Source: Oligoflexales bacterium (GTDB taxonomy: Bacteria > Bdellovibrionota_B > Oligoflexia > Oligoflexales > RGVZ01). Taken from it: 38,799 bases of DNA. The stretch covers positions 1 through 38,799 of the forward strand of contig CANILH010000024.1 of NCBI GenBank assembly GCA_947468665.1, given 5' to 3'. Of this stretch, positions 25,786 through 33,849 are shown in pieces; position 1 is the first letter of the stretch, and the number at the start of each line of letters is the position of its first letter. Position numbers and translations under genes: made by a program. Under the pieces are notes generated by a model. The model saw nothing but the letters and a program-made list of their open reading frames with translations. It had not been told where the DNA came from and did no database searches.

Positions 25786-26184
25786 ATGGCAACTAAGTCA
25801 AAAGCAATTCACGCTGTTGGTAAGCGCAAAACCGCTATCGCCCGTGTTTGGATGAAAGAAGGCAAAGGTCAGATCGTCATCAACAAGCGTTCGATGGCTG
25901 ATTATTTCATCCGTCCAACATCCCGCATGATTGTTGAGCAAGCTCTTGAGATCGCCGGTGCTACCGACGGTTATGACATCACTGTTAACGTCAGGGGTGG
26001 TGGTCTTACTGGCCAAGCTGGCGCGATCCGCCACGCTATCAGCCGCGCTCTCGCGTCTCTTAGCCCAGATAGCCGTAAGACTCTTAAGGCTGCTGGTCTT
26101 ATTACTCGTGATGCTCGTAAGAAAGAGCGTAAGAAGTTCGGTCTCGCGTCCGCGCGTCGTCGCTTCCAGTTCTCGAAACGTTGA
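25786..26184 (+). CDS. rpsI: 30S ribosomal protein S9
   Basis: S9 is a small-subunit protein whose C-terminal tail contacts P-site tRNA. The 132-residue protein has 'AVGKRKTAIARVW', 'GGGLTGQAGAIRHAISRAL' and the invariant basic tail ending 'RRRFQFSKR'. It is the second gene of the rplM-rpsI operon, with an AGGAG site before the ATG. A strong terminator follows at 26231. Confidence 0.98.
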   Translation: MATKSKAIHAVGKRKTAIARVWMKEGKGQIVINKRSMADYFIRPTSRMIVEQALEIAGATDGYDITVNVRGGGLTGQAGAIRHAISRALASLSPDSRKTLKAAGLITRDARKKERKKFGLASARRRFQFSKR

Positions 26185-26230
26185 TCCCTATGGTTGCCTG
26201 TTGCTCTCAGAGCATCCGGCCACCTTCCAA

Positions 26231-26274
26231 AAAAAGAAAAACCGGACAGAGTCATCTGTCCGGTTTTTCTTTTT
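26231..26274. terminator. bidirectional intrinsic terminator between rpsI and the convergent gene
   Basis: A perfect 20-bp inverted repeat (26231-26250 and 26255-26274) with loop GTCA combines a G+C core (CCGGACAGA) with flanking A and T tracts on both sides, so it can act in both directions. It sits between the stop of rpsI (26184) and the stop of the convergent gene (26278). Confidence 0.92.
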
Positions 26275-26277
26275 GAG

Positions 26278-27039
26278 CTATTCCAGCGACCCACGCATCA
26301 TGTCAAGCGGATGCACCATCTTCTCATTGCGTCGGCGTTTTCTGCCGAATGTCAGCAGGGAAAAAAGCCAGGACCTCTTTGGCTCCTCAGTCGCCAGTTT
26401 TCTAATGGCCTCAGTCCGCTCGATGCGTTTTTTTAGCCATGTTAAGGTCTCCAGGGACTTTTTTCCGGCGGCAGAGGCGAGCCATGCGTGTTGCTCAAGC
26501 CGATAGGTCACATGAGTCGTGATTTCAGGAAGAATATCAGGTGTAAAGCTCATCACGGGCGACTCCGATACGTCACAAATGGTCCCAGCGTGATGATTCG
26601 CCATCTTGTTGAGAGGAATGACTTTCTGGGTGTCAAGACGCATGGTCATAAAGGTACTGGTGATGAGTTGCGCCAAGACCTCGCTTAGGTTGACAGTCTC
26701 AGGCTGATCGTCTTCGACGTCCACAAAGAGAAGTCCATGGCTGAAGTCCCCGGCTATCTTCTGCAGGTGCGCACGACCCAGTAATTGACCATCAGTGGTC
26801 TCTATCACCCAGCTCGTGACGTCATTTAAACCGGGTTCTCCTGGTTTACGGCGCCTCGCGGAGGGAGCAAAACGAGATATGCCAGATTCATAAAGATGGC
26901 TTTTTTTGGCAAAAAAATCATTGTGTTGGGTATCCCATGTCTCGCGGTGAAGGCATTTCCAGCCCGATCCAGTTAATGACAGGGCGCTCGTAGGTGCTAT
27001 ACTGGAAGAGGTTGTCCGACTAAAGTCACGACGTTGCAT
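26278..27039 (-). CDS. hypothetical protein, probably cytoplasmic
   Basis: This 253-residue protein is not recognised. I chose the ATG at 27039, which has GAGGA five bases before it; the longer frame to 27102 begins on top of the bactofilin ribosome site and has none of its own. A basic C-terminus follows 'GKKSLETLTWLKKRIERTEAI', a likely helix. There is no signal peptide or membrane helix. It is divergent from the bactofilin gene, 61 bases away, and convergent with rpsI. It contains a segment 'HGLLFVDVEDDQPETVNLSEVLAQ' that looks like a ligand-sensing or PilZ-like strand pattern, but that is only an impression. Confidence 0.6.
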   Translation of the reverse strand: MQRRDFSRTTSSSIAPTSALSLTGSGWKCLHRETWDTQHNDFFAKKSHLYESGISRFAPSARRRKPGEPGLNDVTSWVIETTDGQLLGRAHLQKIAGDFSHGLLFVDVEDDQPETVNLSEVLAQLITSTFMTMRLDTQKVIPLNKMANHHAGTICDVSESPVMSFTPDILPEITTHVTYRLEQHAWLASAAGKKSLETLTWLKKRIERTEAIRKLATEEPKRSWLFSLLTFGRKRRRNEKMVHPLDMMRGSLE

Positions 27040-27100
27040 AGGATTCCTCAAAAAGTTGAGTGTCCGTGCAATAATAACACGGTCACCTTGGAGGTAGCTC

Positions 27101-27619
27101 ATGTTTGGAAGCGATAAAAATAATGGCAGTACTCAAAAGCGTCCCGTTGCGACAAAAGACGGTGGCGTAACGATTCTTACGGCTGGTTGTCACTTTTCCG
27201 GAAAGCTCTATTGCAAGGGAGCGACAAGAATTGGGGGCACCATTGAGGGCGAAGTTATCGCTGAGGGGCTATTGATCGTTGAAGAGGACGCTGTTATCAA
27301 TGCCTCGGTTAAAGCGGAGGAGATTGTGATCCACGGACGTGTAGAAGGCACTATCAGTGTTCAGCGTCAGATTGAGATGTGTTCGACTGCCGATGTGCAG
27401 GCCGATGTGGCAACACCTAATCTTATTGTCCATGAGGGCGCGCTGTTCAATGGCCGCACGTCAATGAAGCGGGCCGCCGTAACTGGTGAAGCAGGCACAC
27501 GTGGCGGTAAGCACGCGAAAGACCACAAGAACAGACAAACAGAGGTGCCGTCAATTGATCCGGTATCAGATCAAACGACAGGGATCGCCGCGAGAACTCC
27601 TGATATCTCGTTTGCTTAA
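27101..27619 (+). CDS. bactofilin
   Basis: Bactofilins are bacterial cytoskeletal proteins that polymerise without nucleotide into filaments and help shape cells or position cell-wall enzymes. This 172-residue protein has the DUF583 right-handed beta-helix core: 'TILTAGCHFSGKLYCKGATRIGGTIEGEVIAEG', 'VEEDAVINASVKAEEIVIHGRVEGTI' and further repeats up to about residue 120. A Ser/Thr/Gln-rich tail of about 50 residues follows, as is usual. GGAGG precedes the ATG. No LytM or cell-wall gene is adjacent. The NUDIX gene begins 29 bases downstream. Confidence 0.92.
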   Translation: MFGSDKNNGSTQKRPVATKDGGVTILTAGCHFSGKLYCKGATRIGGTIEGEVIAEGLLIVEEDAVINASVKAEEIVIHGRVEGTISVQRQIEMCSTADVQADVATPNLIVHEGALFNGRTSMKRAAVTGEAGTRGGKHAKDHKNRQTEVPSIDPVSDQTTGIAARTPDISFA

Positions 27620-27648
27620 TCAGGCGGAATGCCGATAAACGGGCTTAT

Positions 27649-28218
27649 ATGCCGCCACGTGTAGACACAGAACATCTTAGACCGGATCCAGAATCGTGGG
27701 ATCCGGTCTATTTTTTGGCGCCGCGCAAACCAAGCGCGGTCGCGGTGATTATTTTTGAAAGTGACCTAGACGGTCCCCATGTGCTTCTCACGCGCCGCAG
27801 CACGAGACTTACCTCTCACAAAGGGCAAATCGGATTTCCGGGTGGGCGTCTTGAGGCTGGTGACCAGAGACCAAGAGACACGGCGTTGCGTGAGGCGGCC
27901 GAGGAAGTAGGCCTCGATCCAGCCCGTGTCAAAGTAATAGGTGGCGTGGATCCAATTCCTGCCCTTGATGGGTCTCTCGTCTATCCGGTGGTGGGGGTTA
28001 CGGACGCTGTCATCGAGGATCTGACTATTAATCCGGCTGAGGTCGCCGGAATATATATGATTCCCCTGGAAAAGCTAATGAAGGGCAACAGAAAACGCTT
28101 TAGTTTTAATTTGTTCGGTTGCTGGCGGCATAGTTTTTTGTATGATTGCGGGGCTATTTCAGTCTGGGGTCTCTCAGCTGAGATACTGGCGAAAGCTGAT
28201 TTACGCGCCGCCAATTAA
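27649..28218 (+). CDS. NUDIX CoA pyrophosphatase (NudL type)
   Basis: NudL-type enzymes cleave CoA or acyl-CoA to phosphopantetheine and 3',5'-ADP. This 189-residue protein has the family prefix 'LLTRRSTRLTSHKGQIGFPG' and the Nudix box GGRLEAGDQRPRD with 'TALREAAEEVGLD', carrying the metal-binding REAAEE helix. The start at 27649 has only a weak ribosome site (GGCGGA some 20 bases upstream). A perfect 12-bp hairpin followed by six T residues lies within codons 10-23, so the gene carries a terminator-like element inside its own coding region. Confidence 0.88.
   Translation: MPPRVDTEHLRPDPESWDPVYFLAPRKPSAVAVIIFESDLDGPHVLLTRRSTRLTSHKGQIGFPGGRLEAGDQRPRDTALREAAEEVGLDPARVKVIGGVDPIPALDGSLVYPVVGVTDAVIEDLTINPAEVAGIYMIPLEKLMKGNRKRFSFNLFGCWRHSFLYDCGAISVWGLSAEILAKADLRAAN
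27678..27716 (+). terminator. terminator-like hairpin inside the NUDIX coding region
   Basis: A perfect 12-bp inverted repeat (TAGACCGGATCC at 27678-27689, GGATCCGGTCTA at 27699-27710) with a 9-base loop is followed by TTTTTT at 27711-27716. It has every property of an intrinsic terminator, yet it lies within codons 10-23 of the NUDIX gene. It is best placed to end bactofilin transcription. Whether it limits NUDIX expression depends on translation of the leader codons. Confidence 0.7.
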
Positions 28219-28239
28219 TACGAACAACTGGAGTTAATT

Positions 28240-28584
28240 ATGCGTTTTATTTTTGCCGCCATTGGATTTTTATTTCTGTCCACAGCCTGCACCCAGGAGA
28301 CGCAAAACAAACTCTCGCGTTCCATCCAAAACTGGACCGGAACAAACGGTGTTGTTGATGTGATCGATAACGGTAAGGTCATGTACCGCTGGATTCAGGT
28401 AGATAAATTGTCTACGGCCGTATCGACTGAAGGCCCCAAAGAGGCCAGAGCCTACCGCTTCGGGTACGGCGTCATGGATCTCAACCAGAACTTCATCGTC
28501 GATGAGGGCGAGAAGAAGGTTTATTTTGAGGTTGGCGATTTTACGACATACGTGTTTTACGAGAGCCCTTTTCCGGCGAAGTAA
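28240..28584 (+). CDS. small predicted lipoprotein, unknown function
   Basis: This 114-residue protein has a lipoprotein signal 'FLFLSTAC' with C17. The mature part contains 'YRWIQVDKLSTAVST' and an acidic segment 'DLNQNFIVDEGEKKVYFEV' but no family I recognise. A GGAG ribosome site lies before the ATG. It is 21 bases downstream of the NUDIX gene and may be co-transcribed with it, though no functional link is apparent. Confidence 0.75.
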   Translation: MRFIFAAIGFLFLSTACTQETQNKLSRSIQNWTGTNGVVDVIDNGKVMYRWIQVDKLSTAVSTEGPKEARAYRFGYGVMDLNQNFIVDEGEKKVYFEVGDFTTYVFYESPFPAK

Positions 28585-28642
28585 GTCAAATTAGCCTCAA
28601 GGCTGGTTGGACATTCACTGATCGCGCCGCGTTGGCGGCTCC

Positions 28643-29782
28643 TTAAAGACGACGACCTTGAAACAGCGCGGCAAATACCGGACGTAGGACCGAGAACACC
28701 TTGTAGTCATCATCGTCATTAATTAATGTCATTTGGTTCATGAGCGCGGGCTCATTTATAAATTTAAGTTTTATTTCGCTTCCGGTTGCCTGAACTAACA
28801 CAAGTTGTAAAAGGTCCAGGCCTGGGTCTATTACGCGCTCTCCGGTAGTGCTCACGCATTCAGCCGATGCCGCGGCTTTGATGGCAAAAAGATAAAGCCC
28901 CGGTATGACAGTTGTTGTGTATGTCCAACGCGGCGCGGCCAGGTGAACCTGGGACAGTTTATACCCCTTGTTTTCACTGGTTTCAAATGTGCTCCCCCAA
29001 CATGATTTCCCAGCTAGCTTGTTGGCTCCAGCGCCTTCCTTGTCACCGATATTTTTGATTCCATTGAGCAGAGATTCCGTGATGTCATATGTCGTTTCAG
29101 AGTCAGAAATGTAAAGTCGGGTATCGAATTTCACCTTCGTATTATTTGAAAGTTCAATCGCGGTCAAAACCGGAAAGCTTTTAAGACCTGAGATATCGTC
29201 ACCAATTACGGTCAATGTAGGATCGAAGCGATCCGTAATAATATTATGCCCTAACAGCGCCTGAACCTTTACACCGAGCAGGTCGAGAAATTCGTGAGAA
29301 TGATTGCCATGATGATGTCCGAGTTCATGAATCAACAGGGGAACACACTCGAGTATGGTCATGGCGGCCCATTGTCCGTCCCGAAGTGTATAAATGAGGT
29401 CCCGGTTAATGAAAATAGTATCGCCAACACTTGATCCTGTTTTGGCGACTCTTACGGCTCCATCCAACTGGAAAAATCCAGGATGAGCTGACTCTGAGTC
29501 AAAGGTGAAAAGCGTTGGTCCGGCCAATTCTTCTGGCAGAGTTGAGAGGATCTCCTCTAGCAGAGCCTTTTCCTCGGGAGAGAATTTTTTTGCGGGATCG
29601 GCCAGGGCCAGTGAGATAAAATCACCCAATTGGCTCGCGGCGAGACTTAAATTTTTCTCAGCGGTGCCCCCCCCATTTCTAATATGATCCGCCCGTGATG
29701 CTGATGGGTACGCTGCCAATACCGCAAGTAGAAAACAGGTAATAATGTTTTGAACGCTCAATTGAAAAAATCTAATGCTCAT
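28643..29782 (-). CDS. secreted HExxH-motif protein, putative zinc metallopeptidase
   Basis: This 379-residue protein has a signal peptide (about residues 1-31, 'SASRADH') and a zincin-type motif HELGH at 152-156, followed by further histidines (HHGNHSHE). HExxH with a hydrophobic flank is the core of many zinc metallopeptidases; a third ligand after the motif is not certain. No closer family is recognised. It starts within the stop region of a TIGR02147-family gene (ATGA overlap), so the two form one transcript, and the regulator probably controls or accompanies this exported protein. Confidence 0.7.
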   Translation of the reverse strand: MSIRFFQLSVQNIITCFLLAVLAAYPSASRADHIRNGGGTAEKNLSLAASQLGDFISLALADPAKKFSPEEKALLEEILSTLPEELAGPTLFTFDSESAHPGFFQLDGAVRVAKTGSSVGDTIFINRDLIYTLRDGQWAAMTILECVPLLIHELGHHHGNHSHEFLDLLGVKVQALLGHNIITDRFDPTLTVIGDDISGLKSFPVLTAIELSNNTKVKFDTRLYISDSETTYDITESLLNGIKNIGDKEGAGANKLAGKSCWGSTFETSENKGYKLSQVHLAAPRWTYTTTVIPGLYLFAIKAAASAECVSTTGERVIDPGLDLLQLVLVQATGSEIKLKFINEPALMNQMTLINDDDDYKVFSVLRPVFAALFQGRRL

Positions 29783-30558
29783 GGGTTTTTTCCTTCCTTT
29801 ACGTCTGAAATCGGATACATCTGAATGGCGACTGAATAGACCCGGTCTGGGTGGCCGGACTCAAGAAGCCGGCCAATTTTACGGCGAAATTCCTCGATCA
29901 GAACCTTTGCCTGAGGCAGCATTTTCCTATCCGCAGGAATTGTGACGACGGAGAAATCACGCTCGTCGATAGGTGTCGCATCCAGAGTTTTTTCAGCAAG
30001 ATTGAGATGCTGTCTAAAATAGTCCCGGCGAACTCTTGATGGGACGTCGATATCAGATATTAACGCGCGGGTAGTTCTGCGAAGTGAACCGTTTTGGTTA
30101 TGCGCGAGGCCTAGGCGAATGAGCGCGTTCAGGGCCTCTTGCGCGACTGATTCGGGCAAACTAAGTCTATCGGCGATGTAACTTGCCTCACAAGGGCACC
30201 CAAGTTTGGCCAAATTGAGTATCGCAAGGTAGTGCCATTCACTGATGGCCGCTATGAGGTCATCGTTAACACTTCGAAATTCGTGGTTTTCCGACGTTGG
30301 GTCTGATTTAAACCCAGACATGTTCAGTAAACGATTCACCGTCGCGGGCTTCCACTGAAGGCGGTCAGAAATTTTAAGAAGGTTAGTTTTTGAAATCAGG
30401 CGTTTGCCAGCCATCGCCTCGGATAGTGAGCCCGAGCTTATGCCGAGGTCCCTAGCGTACGCCCTTAAGGAGTAGCGACTATTATGATCCTTACGCTTAA
30501 GATACTCGTCTTGGAGCATCTCTCTAAGCTGTTGGTCACGGTAGTTGGGGTCAAGCAT
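29779..30558 (-). CDS. TIGR02147-family transcriptional regulator-like protein
   Basis: This 259-residue protein fits the TIGR02147 family, which I associate with Bdellovibrio-type bacteria and Fibrobacter; the role is not well defined. The N-terminus has 'SRYSLRAYARDLGISSGSLSEAMAGKRLIS', an XRE-like helix-turn-helix. A middle winged-helix-like section ('EWHYLAILNLAKL', 'VAQEALNALIRLGLA') follows, then a C-terminal part with 'FSVVTIPADRKMLPQAK' typical of the family. It overlaps the secreted HExxH gene by four bases. AT-rich DNA upstream (30560-30635) probably holds its promoter. Confidence 0.8.
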   Translation of the reverse strand: MLDPNYRDQQLREMLQDEYLKRKDHNSRYSLRAYARDLGISSGSLSEAMAGKRLISKTNLLKISDRLQWKPATVNRLLNMSGFKSDPTSENHEFRSVNDDLIAAISEWHYLAILNLAKLGCPCEASYIADRLSLPESVAQEALNALIRLGLAHNQNGSLRRTTRALISDIDVPSRVRRDYFRQHLNLAEKTLDATPIDERDFSVVTIPADRKMLPQAKVLIEEFRRKIGRLLESGHPDRVYSVAIQMYPISDVKEGKNP

Positions 30559-30635
30559 CTAACACCATTTCAGATATTTATTTTAATAATATTAAGCTGA
30601 GAATTATATCAATATATTATAATTCTAATAAAGTC

Positions 30636-30676
30636 AATAAAGCACCCGGGCGCTTTTAACGCCCGGGTGCTTTATT
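30636..30676 (-). terminator. intrinsic terminator of the small secreted protein gene
   Basis: A perfect 17-bp inverted repeat (30636-30652 and 30660-30676) with core GCACCCGGGCG and a 7-base loop lies 22 bases past the stop of the gene at 30698-31066. The stem ends in an A/T-rich segment. It also stands upstream of the TIGR02147 gene and would insulate it from read-through. Confidence 0.85.
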
Positions 30677-30697
30677 TAAGCTTTAAATTTAAGTGAG

Positions 30698-31066
30698 TTA
30701 TCTAGGGTCTGAGTAACTGCATGATTCTACTGGGCCTTGGGGTGATCCGTCAGAGGCGAATAAGATCGTCTCACCTTTTATAAAGGTGAGGGCAACTATC
30801 GATGCCGAACGGCTGGGCTGGATACTGACCTCCCAGTGGCACTTCTCAGCGATATCATTAGTAAATTCGATACGCTCAATTTTTACGACGTCATTGATTC
30901 CGTACCTCAACACAGCTTCCGCCGCTTCAAAGGAGCAACCATTCAAGGTGCATTGGTAGGTAGGGTTTTGATAAACCTTTTCAAGCATATCAGCGGTTTT
31001 CAGTGGCAGCGCAAACGCGCTAGTTGAGATGAGAGTTGCGATCAGTGTCAGGGTTGTCTTTTTCAT
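30698..31066 (-). CDS. small exported protein, unknown function
   Basis: This 122-residue protein has a clear Sec signal peptide (residues 1-19, 'STSAFALP'). The mature part has four cysteines (in 'YQCTLNGCSF', 'EKCHWEV' and 'ESCSYSD'), consistent with two disulfides in the periplasm or outside the cell. It is not recognised. It stands alone with its own terminator. Downstream of its start, 256 bases separate it from the MNT gene. Confidence 0.75.
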   Translation of the reverse strand: MKKTTLTLIATLISTSAFALPLKTADMLEKVYQNPTYQCTLNGCSFEAAEAVLRYGINDVVKIERIEFTNDIAEKCHWEVSIQPSRSASIVALTFIKGETILFASDGSPQGPVESCSYSDPR

Positions 31067-31292
31067 TGTAGGTATCCTTTTTTTTGTGAGTTTAAAAATT
31101 TGTGCCGGTGGGCCCTACCGACGAACCAATGTATACAGCGCTTAATATTTGAGCACAAGCCCCCCAAGCCTGTTAGTGTTCCGACCTACGGCGGAGCACT
31201 GCGACTACGGGTATCTGGACGATAGTCGTTGGAAATTCTGCAGGTCTATTGAGGTACAAAAGAATATTTTAGTGGGATTGGCCACGATTCGA

Positions 31293-31298
31293 TATAAT
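31293..31298 (+). promoter_or_regulatory. -10 element upstream of the MNT gene
   Basis: A consensus TATAAT lies 25 bases before the MNT start codon, and a GGGAG ribosome site follows at 31312-31316. No good -35 box is seen at 16-18 bases, so the promoter may need an activator. Confidence 0.45.
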
Positions 31299-31322
31299 GT
31301 CGAGGCAGTGCGGGAGTGATAA

Positions 31323-31649
31323 ATGTTGGATATTCAGAACAAAATTAAGTCAGCCGTTAATTTGTTGGTGGATGCGAGTCATCCTGCCAAGATTATTTTA
31401 TTTGGCTCTCAGGCTCGTCACGAAGCTACTGAAGATAGTGATATTGACCTAATGGTGGTCGTCGATGAGCTTAAAGATAAAGAGTCAGAGACGTTGGCGC
31501 TCTATAGGGCTCTTTGGAAAGAGAAAATCTATGCCGATGTGGTCTTGGTTTCGCAGGAGCATTTTGACTATTGGAAGGATACTGCCAACCATATCTGCAA
31601 TGAGGCTGCCTTAGACGGACGAGTGCTTTATGAAAAAGCAGCTTCGTGA
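31323..31649 (+). CDS. mntA: MNT-type nucleotidyltransferase antitoxin
   Basis: This 108-residue minimal nucleotidyltransferase belongs to the MntA antitoxin family, which can inactivate a HEPN toxin by adding AMP. The core motif GSxxxR-x-DSDID is present: G28-S29 with R32, then D40 and D42 in 'EDSDIDLMVVV'. The next gene, a shortened HEPN-like reading frame, overlaps it by 20 bases, the standard order of MNT-HEPN pairs. Only the antitoxin half looks complete. GGGAG lies six bases before the ATG. Confidence 0.85.
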   Translation: MLDIQNKIKSAVNLLVDASHPAKIILFGSQARHEATEDSDIDLMVVVDELKDKESETLALYRALWKEKIYADVVLVSQEHFDYWKDTANHICNEAALDGRVLYEKAAS

Positions 31650-31824
31650 GAATGCTCAGCGGTACCTGCGAAAGGCTGCTGACGACGAAAAGTCTGACAT
31701 TCGTGTCGGAAAAGTTCATGATTTGCGGCGATTAATCGATGACTGCGCGAACTCAGGAAATGCAATTCCACCGTCCTTTCAGCAATTGCGGACTTGGGCG
31801 GAAGAGCGAATAAAATTGGGTTAG
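31630..31824 (+). pseudogene. truncated HEPN-domain toxin remnant
   Basis: This 64-residue frame reads like a HEPN partner of MntA with its middle removed. The N-terminal segment 'QRYLRKAADDEKS' and the later 'KVHDLRRLIDDCANSG' are typical of HEPN proteins of about 130 residues, but the helix between them and the C-terminal third are absent, and with them the catalytic RxxxxH. It overlaps the MNT gene by 20 bases, the expected position. The frame has no internal stop, so a small in-frame deletion rather than a nonsense mutation produced it. It could be expressed as an inert fragment. Confidence 0.65.
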
Positions 31825-31951
31825 GCCCTGAAAATTCAAAAAACGGCCGACGACAATTGTGAAACCTCTGGATGAATTAGTGGATGCGTCCTAAAATCCC
31901 GAACACTTATGTATTCTTACAGTCATCAACAATAAGCCGGAGGGCATTCAT

Positions 31952-33835
31952 TTGTCTCAAATTCGCAAAGGCAGTGGCATTCAAATTAGCACCTCGTTAG
32001 CGGCATTGGGAGTTGTTTTTGGCGACATTGGCACCAGTCCATTGTATGCCATGCGCGAGTGTTTTACGGGAAGTCACGGGGTCTCGTTAACCGCGGCTAA
32101 TATTTTTGGAGTTTTGTCACTTATTTTGTGGTCTCTAATATTTATTGTATCGGTGAAATATCTGGCGTTCGTCATGCGAGCCGACAATAAGGGTGAGGGC
32201 GGCATATTAGCCTTAATGGCCCTGCTCATGCCAAAGGATGACGGAAAAGTTAGGAAGTATATTCAGCCAGTGATTGCTATGGGACTTGCCGGTGCTGTGC
32301 TTCTGTATGGTGACGGAATCATCACGCCGGCAATCACAGTAATGGGTGCTGTTGAGGGATTGAAGGTAGTAACCCCACTTTTTGAGCCGTATGTTATGCT
32401 TATTTCACTGATGATCATAGTGAGCTTGTTTTTTATTCAAAGCAAGGGCACGGCCACGATCGGCAAGGTTTTCGGCCCAGTTATTCTCCTGTGGTTTATA
32501 GTTTTGGCCGTGATGGGTGTTTACGGAATTTCTATGAATACCGGTATTGTTGCCGCATTGAATCCGGTTCACGGAGTTTCCTTTTTAGTTGCCAATAAGT
32601 TTCAGGGTTTTGTTGTTCTGGGTAGTATTTTCCTTGTCGTGACTGGGGGAGAAGCCCTCTATGCCGATATGGGGCACTTTGGCCTTAAACCTATTCAGAT
32701 CGGTTGGTTTTTTGTGGCGCTTCCTTCATTGCTGCTGCACTACTTTGGACAAGGGGCACTACTCTTAACGACACCCGAAGCGATTGAAAATCCGTTTTAC
32801 GCATTGGCACCGGCCCAGCTGATATATCCTCTGGTCGCGCTTTCCACTGCAGCCGCCGTTATTGCGTCTCAGGCATTGATTACTGGAGCCTTTTCCTTGA
32901 CGCAGCAGGCGGTCCATCTAGGATTTTTGCCACGAATTAAGATCAAGCACACGTCAGCCGACGAACGAGGACAAATCTATATCCCGCTTGCCAATTGGGC
33001 GCTTATGATTGGTACAGTTCTTGTTGTGGTCATGTTCAAAAGTTCCAGCGCTCTTGCCGCTGCATACGGGATTGCCGTGACTGGCACGATGGCCATCACG
33101 ACAATTCTCACTTGTCTTGTGGCCTACCGACTTTGGAATTGGAACATTGCGGGGGTAGTGACTACCGCAGTTGTGCTGTTAACCATCGATTTGGCGTTTC
33201 TAGGCGCGAATGCACTCAAAATTATTCATGGTGGATGGTTTCCGTTGCTATTGGGATTGGCGCTATTCGTTGTCATGACCACCTGGAAGAGGGGGCGGCA
33301 AATATTGGCCACACGCCTGCTATCCGTAATGAAGCCATTTGACCGATTTGTCGCGGAGACGGTTCCTTTAGTAAAGTTTCGCGTGCCTGGAGTCGCGGTT
33401 TTGTTGACGGGGCGAACAGACGGGACGCCACCAGCACTAGCGCATAATTTAAAAATGAATAAAATTATTCACGAGAAAGTAATTTTGCTAACTGTGGTTA
33501 CAAGGGACGTTGCCCATTGTGACGTGGCTGGCGAGCTAACAATAGAGCTGGTTGGACCAGATTTCTACAGGGTGATTGCCCGGTACGGTTTTATGGACGA
33601 ACCAAATGTTCCTGATATTATCAGATTATGCCAACAAAATGGCGTCCCCGTAGATCCCGCCTCCGCTATCTATATTCTCGGACGAGAAACCCTCGTCGCC
33701 ACGGATGATCCAGGGATGGCTCTGTGGCGCGAACATCTTTTCGCTTTTATGACCAGAAATGCCCAGAGTGCAATGACATACTTTTCGTTGCCAGAAAAGC
33801 AGGTCATCGAGATTGGCGTTCAAATTAGAATCTAA
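31952..33835 (+). CDS. kup: KUP-family low-affinity potassium transporter
   Basis: Kup imports K+ with protons at the inner membrane. The 627-residue protein has the family opening 'AALGVVFGDIGTSPLYAMRE' at residues 17-36, 'ADNKGEGGILALMALL', about twelve transmembrane segments and a C-terminal soluble domain. GGAGGG lies seven bases before a TTG start at 31952; no ATG nearby fits better. It follows the decayed MNT-HEPN locus and precedes the SPFH gene on the opposite strand, to which it is convergent with 14 bases between stops. Confidence 0.95.
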   Translation: MSQIRKGSGIQISTSLAALGVVFGDIGTSPLYAMRECFTGSHGVSLTAANIFGVLSLILWSLIFIVSVKYLAFVMRADNKGEGGILALMALLMPKDDGKVRKYIQPVIAMGLAGAVLLYGDGIITPAITVMGAVEGLKVVTPLFEPYVMLISLMIIVSLFFIQSKGTATIGKVFGPVILLWFIVLAVMGVYGISMNTGIVAALNPVHGVSFLVANKFQGFVVLGSIFLVVTGGEALYADMGHFGLKPIQIGWFFVALPSLLLHYFGQGALLLTTPEAIENPFYALAPAQLIYPLVALSTAAAVIASQALITGAFSLTQQAVHLGFLPRIKIKHTSADERGQIYIPLANWALMIGTVLVVVMFKSSSALAAAYGIAVTGTMAITTILTCLVAYRLWNWNIAGVVTTAVVLLTIDLAFLGANALKIIHGGWFPLLLGLALFVVMTTWKRGRQILATRLLSVMKPFDRFVAETVPLVKFRVPGVAVLLTGRTDGTPPALAHNLKMNKIIHEKVILLTVVTRDVAHCDVAGELTIELVGPDFYRVIARYGFMDEPNVPDIIRLCQQNGVPVDPASAIYILGRETLVATDDPGMALWREHLFAFMTRNAQSAMTYFSLPEKQVIEIGVQIRI

Positions 33836-33849
33836 GGCAGGTGAAGCTA

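Noticed and set aside
30636-30676. Considered as a CRISPR or mobile-element end because of the perfect inverted repeat
   Set aside because: It is a single hairpin placed directly after a gene stop and behaves as an ordinary terminator.
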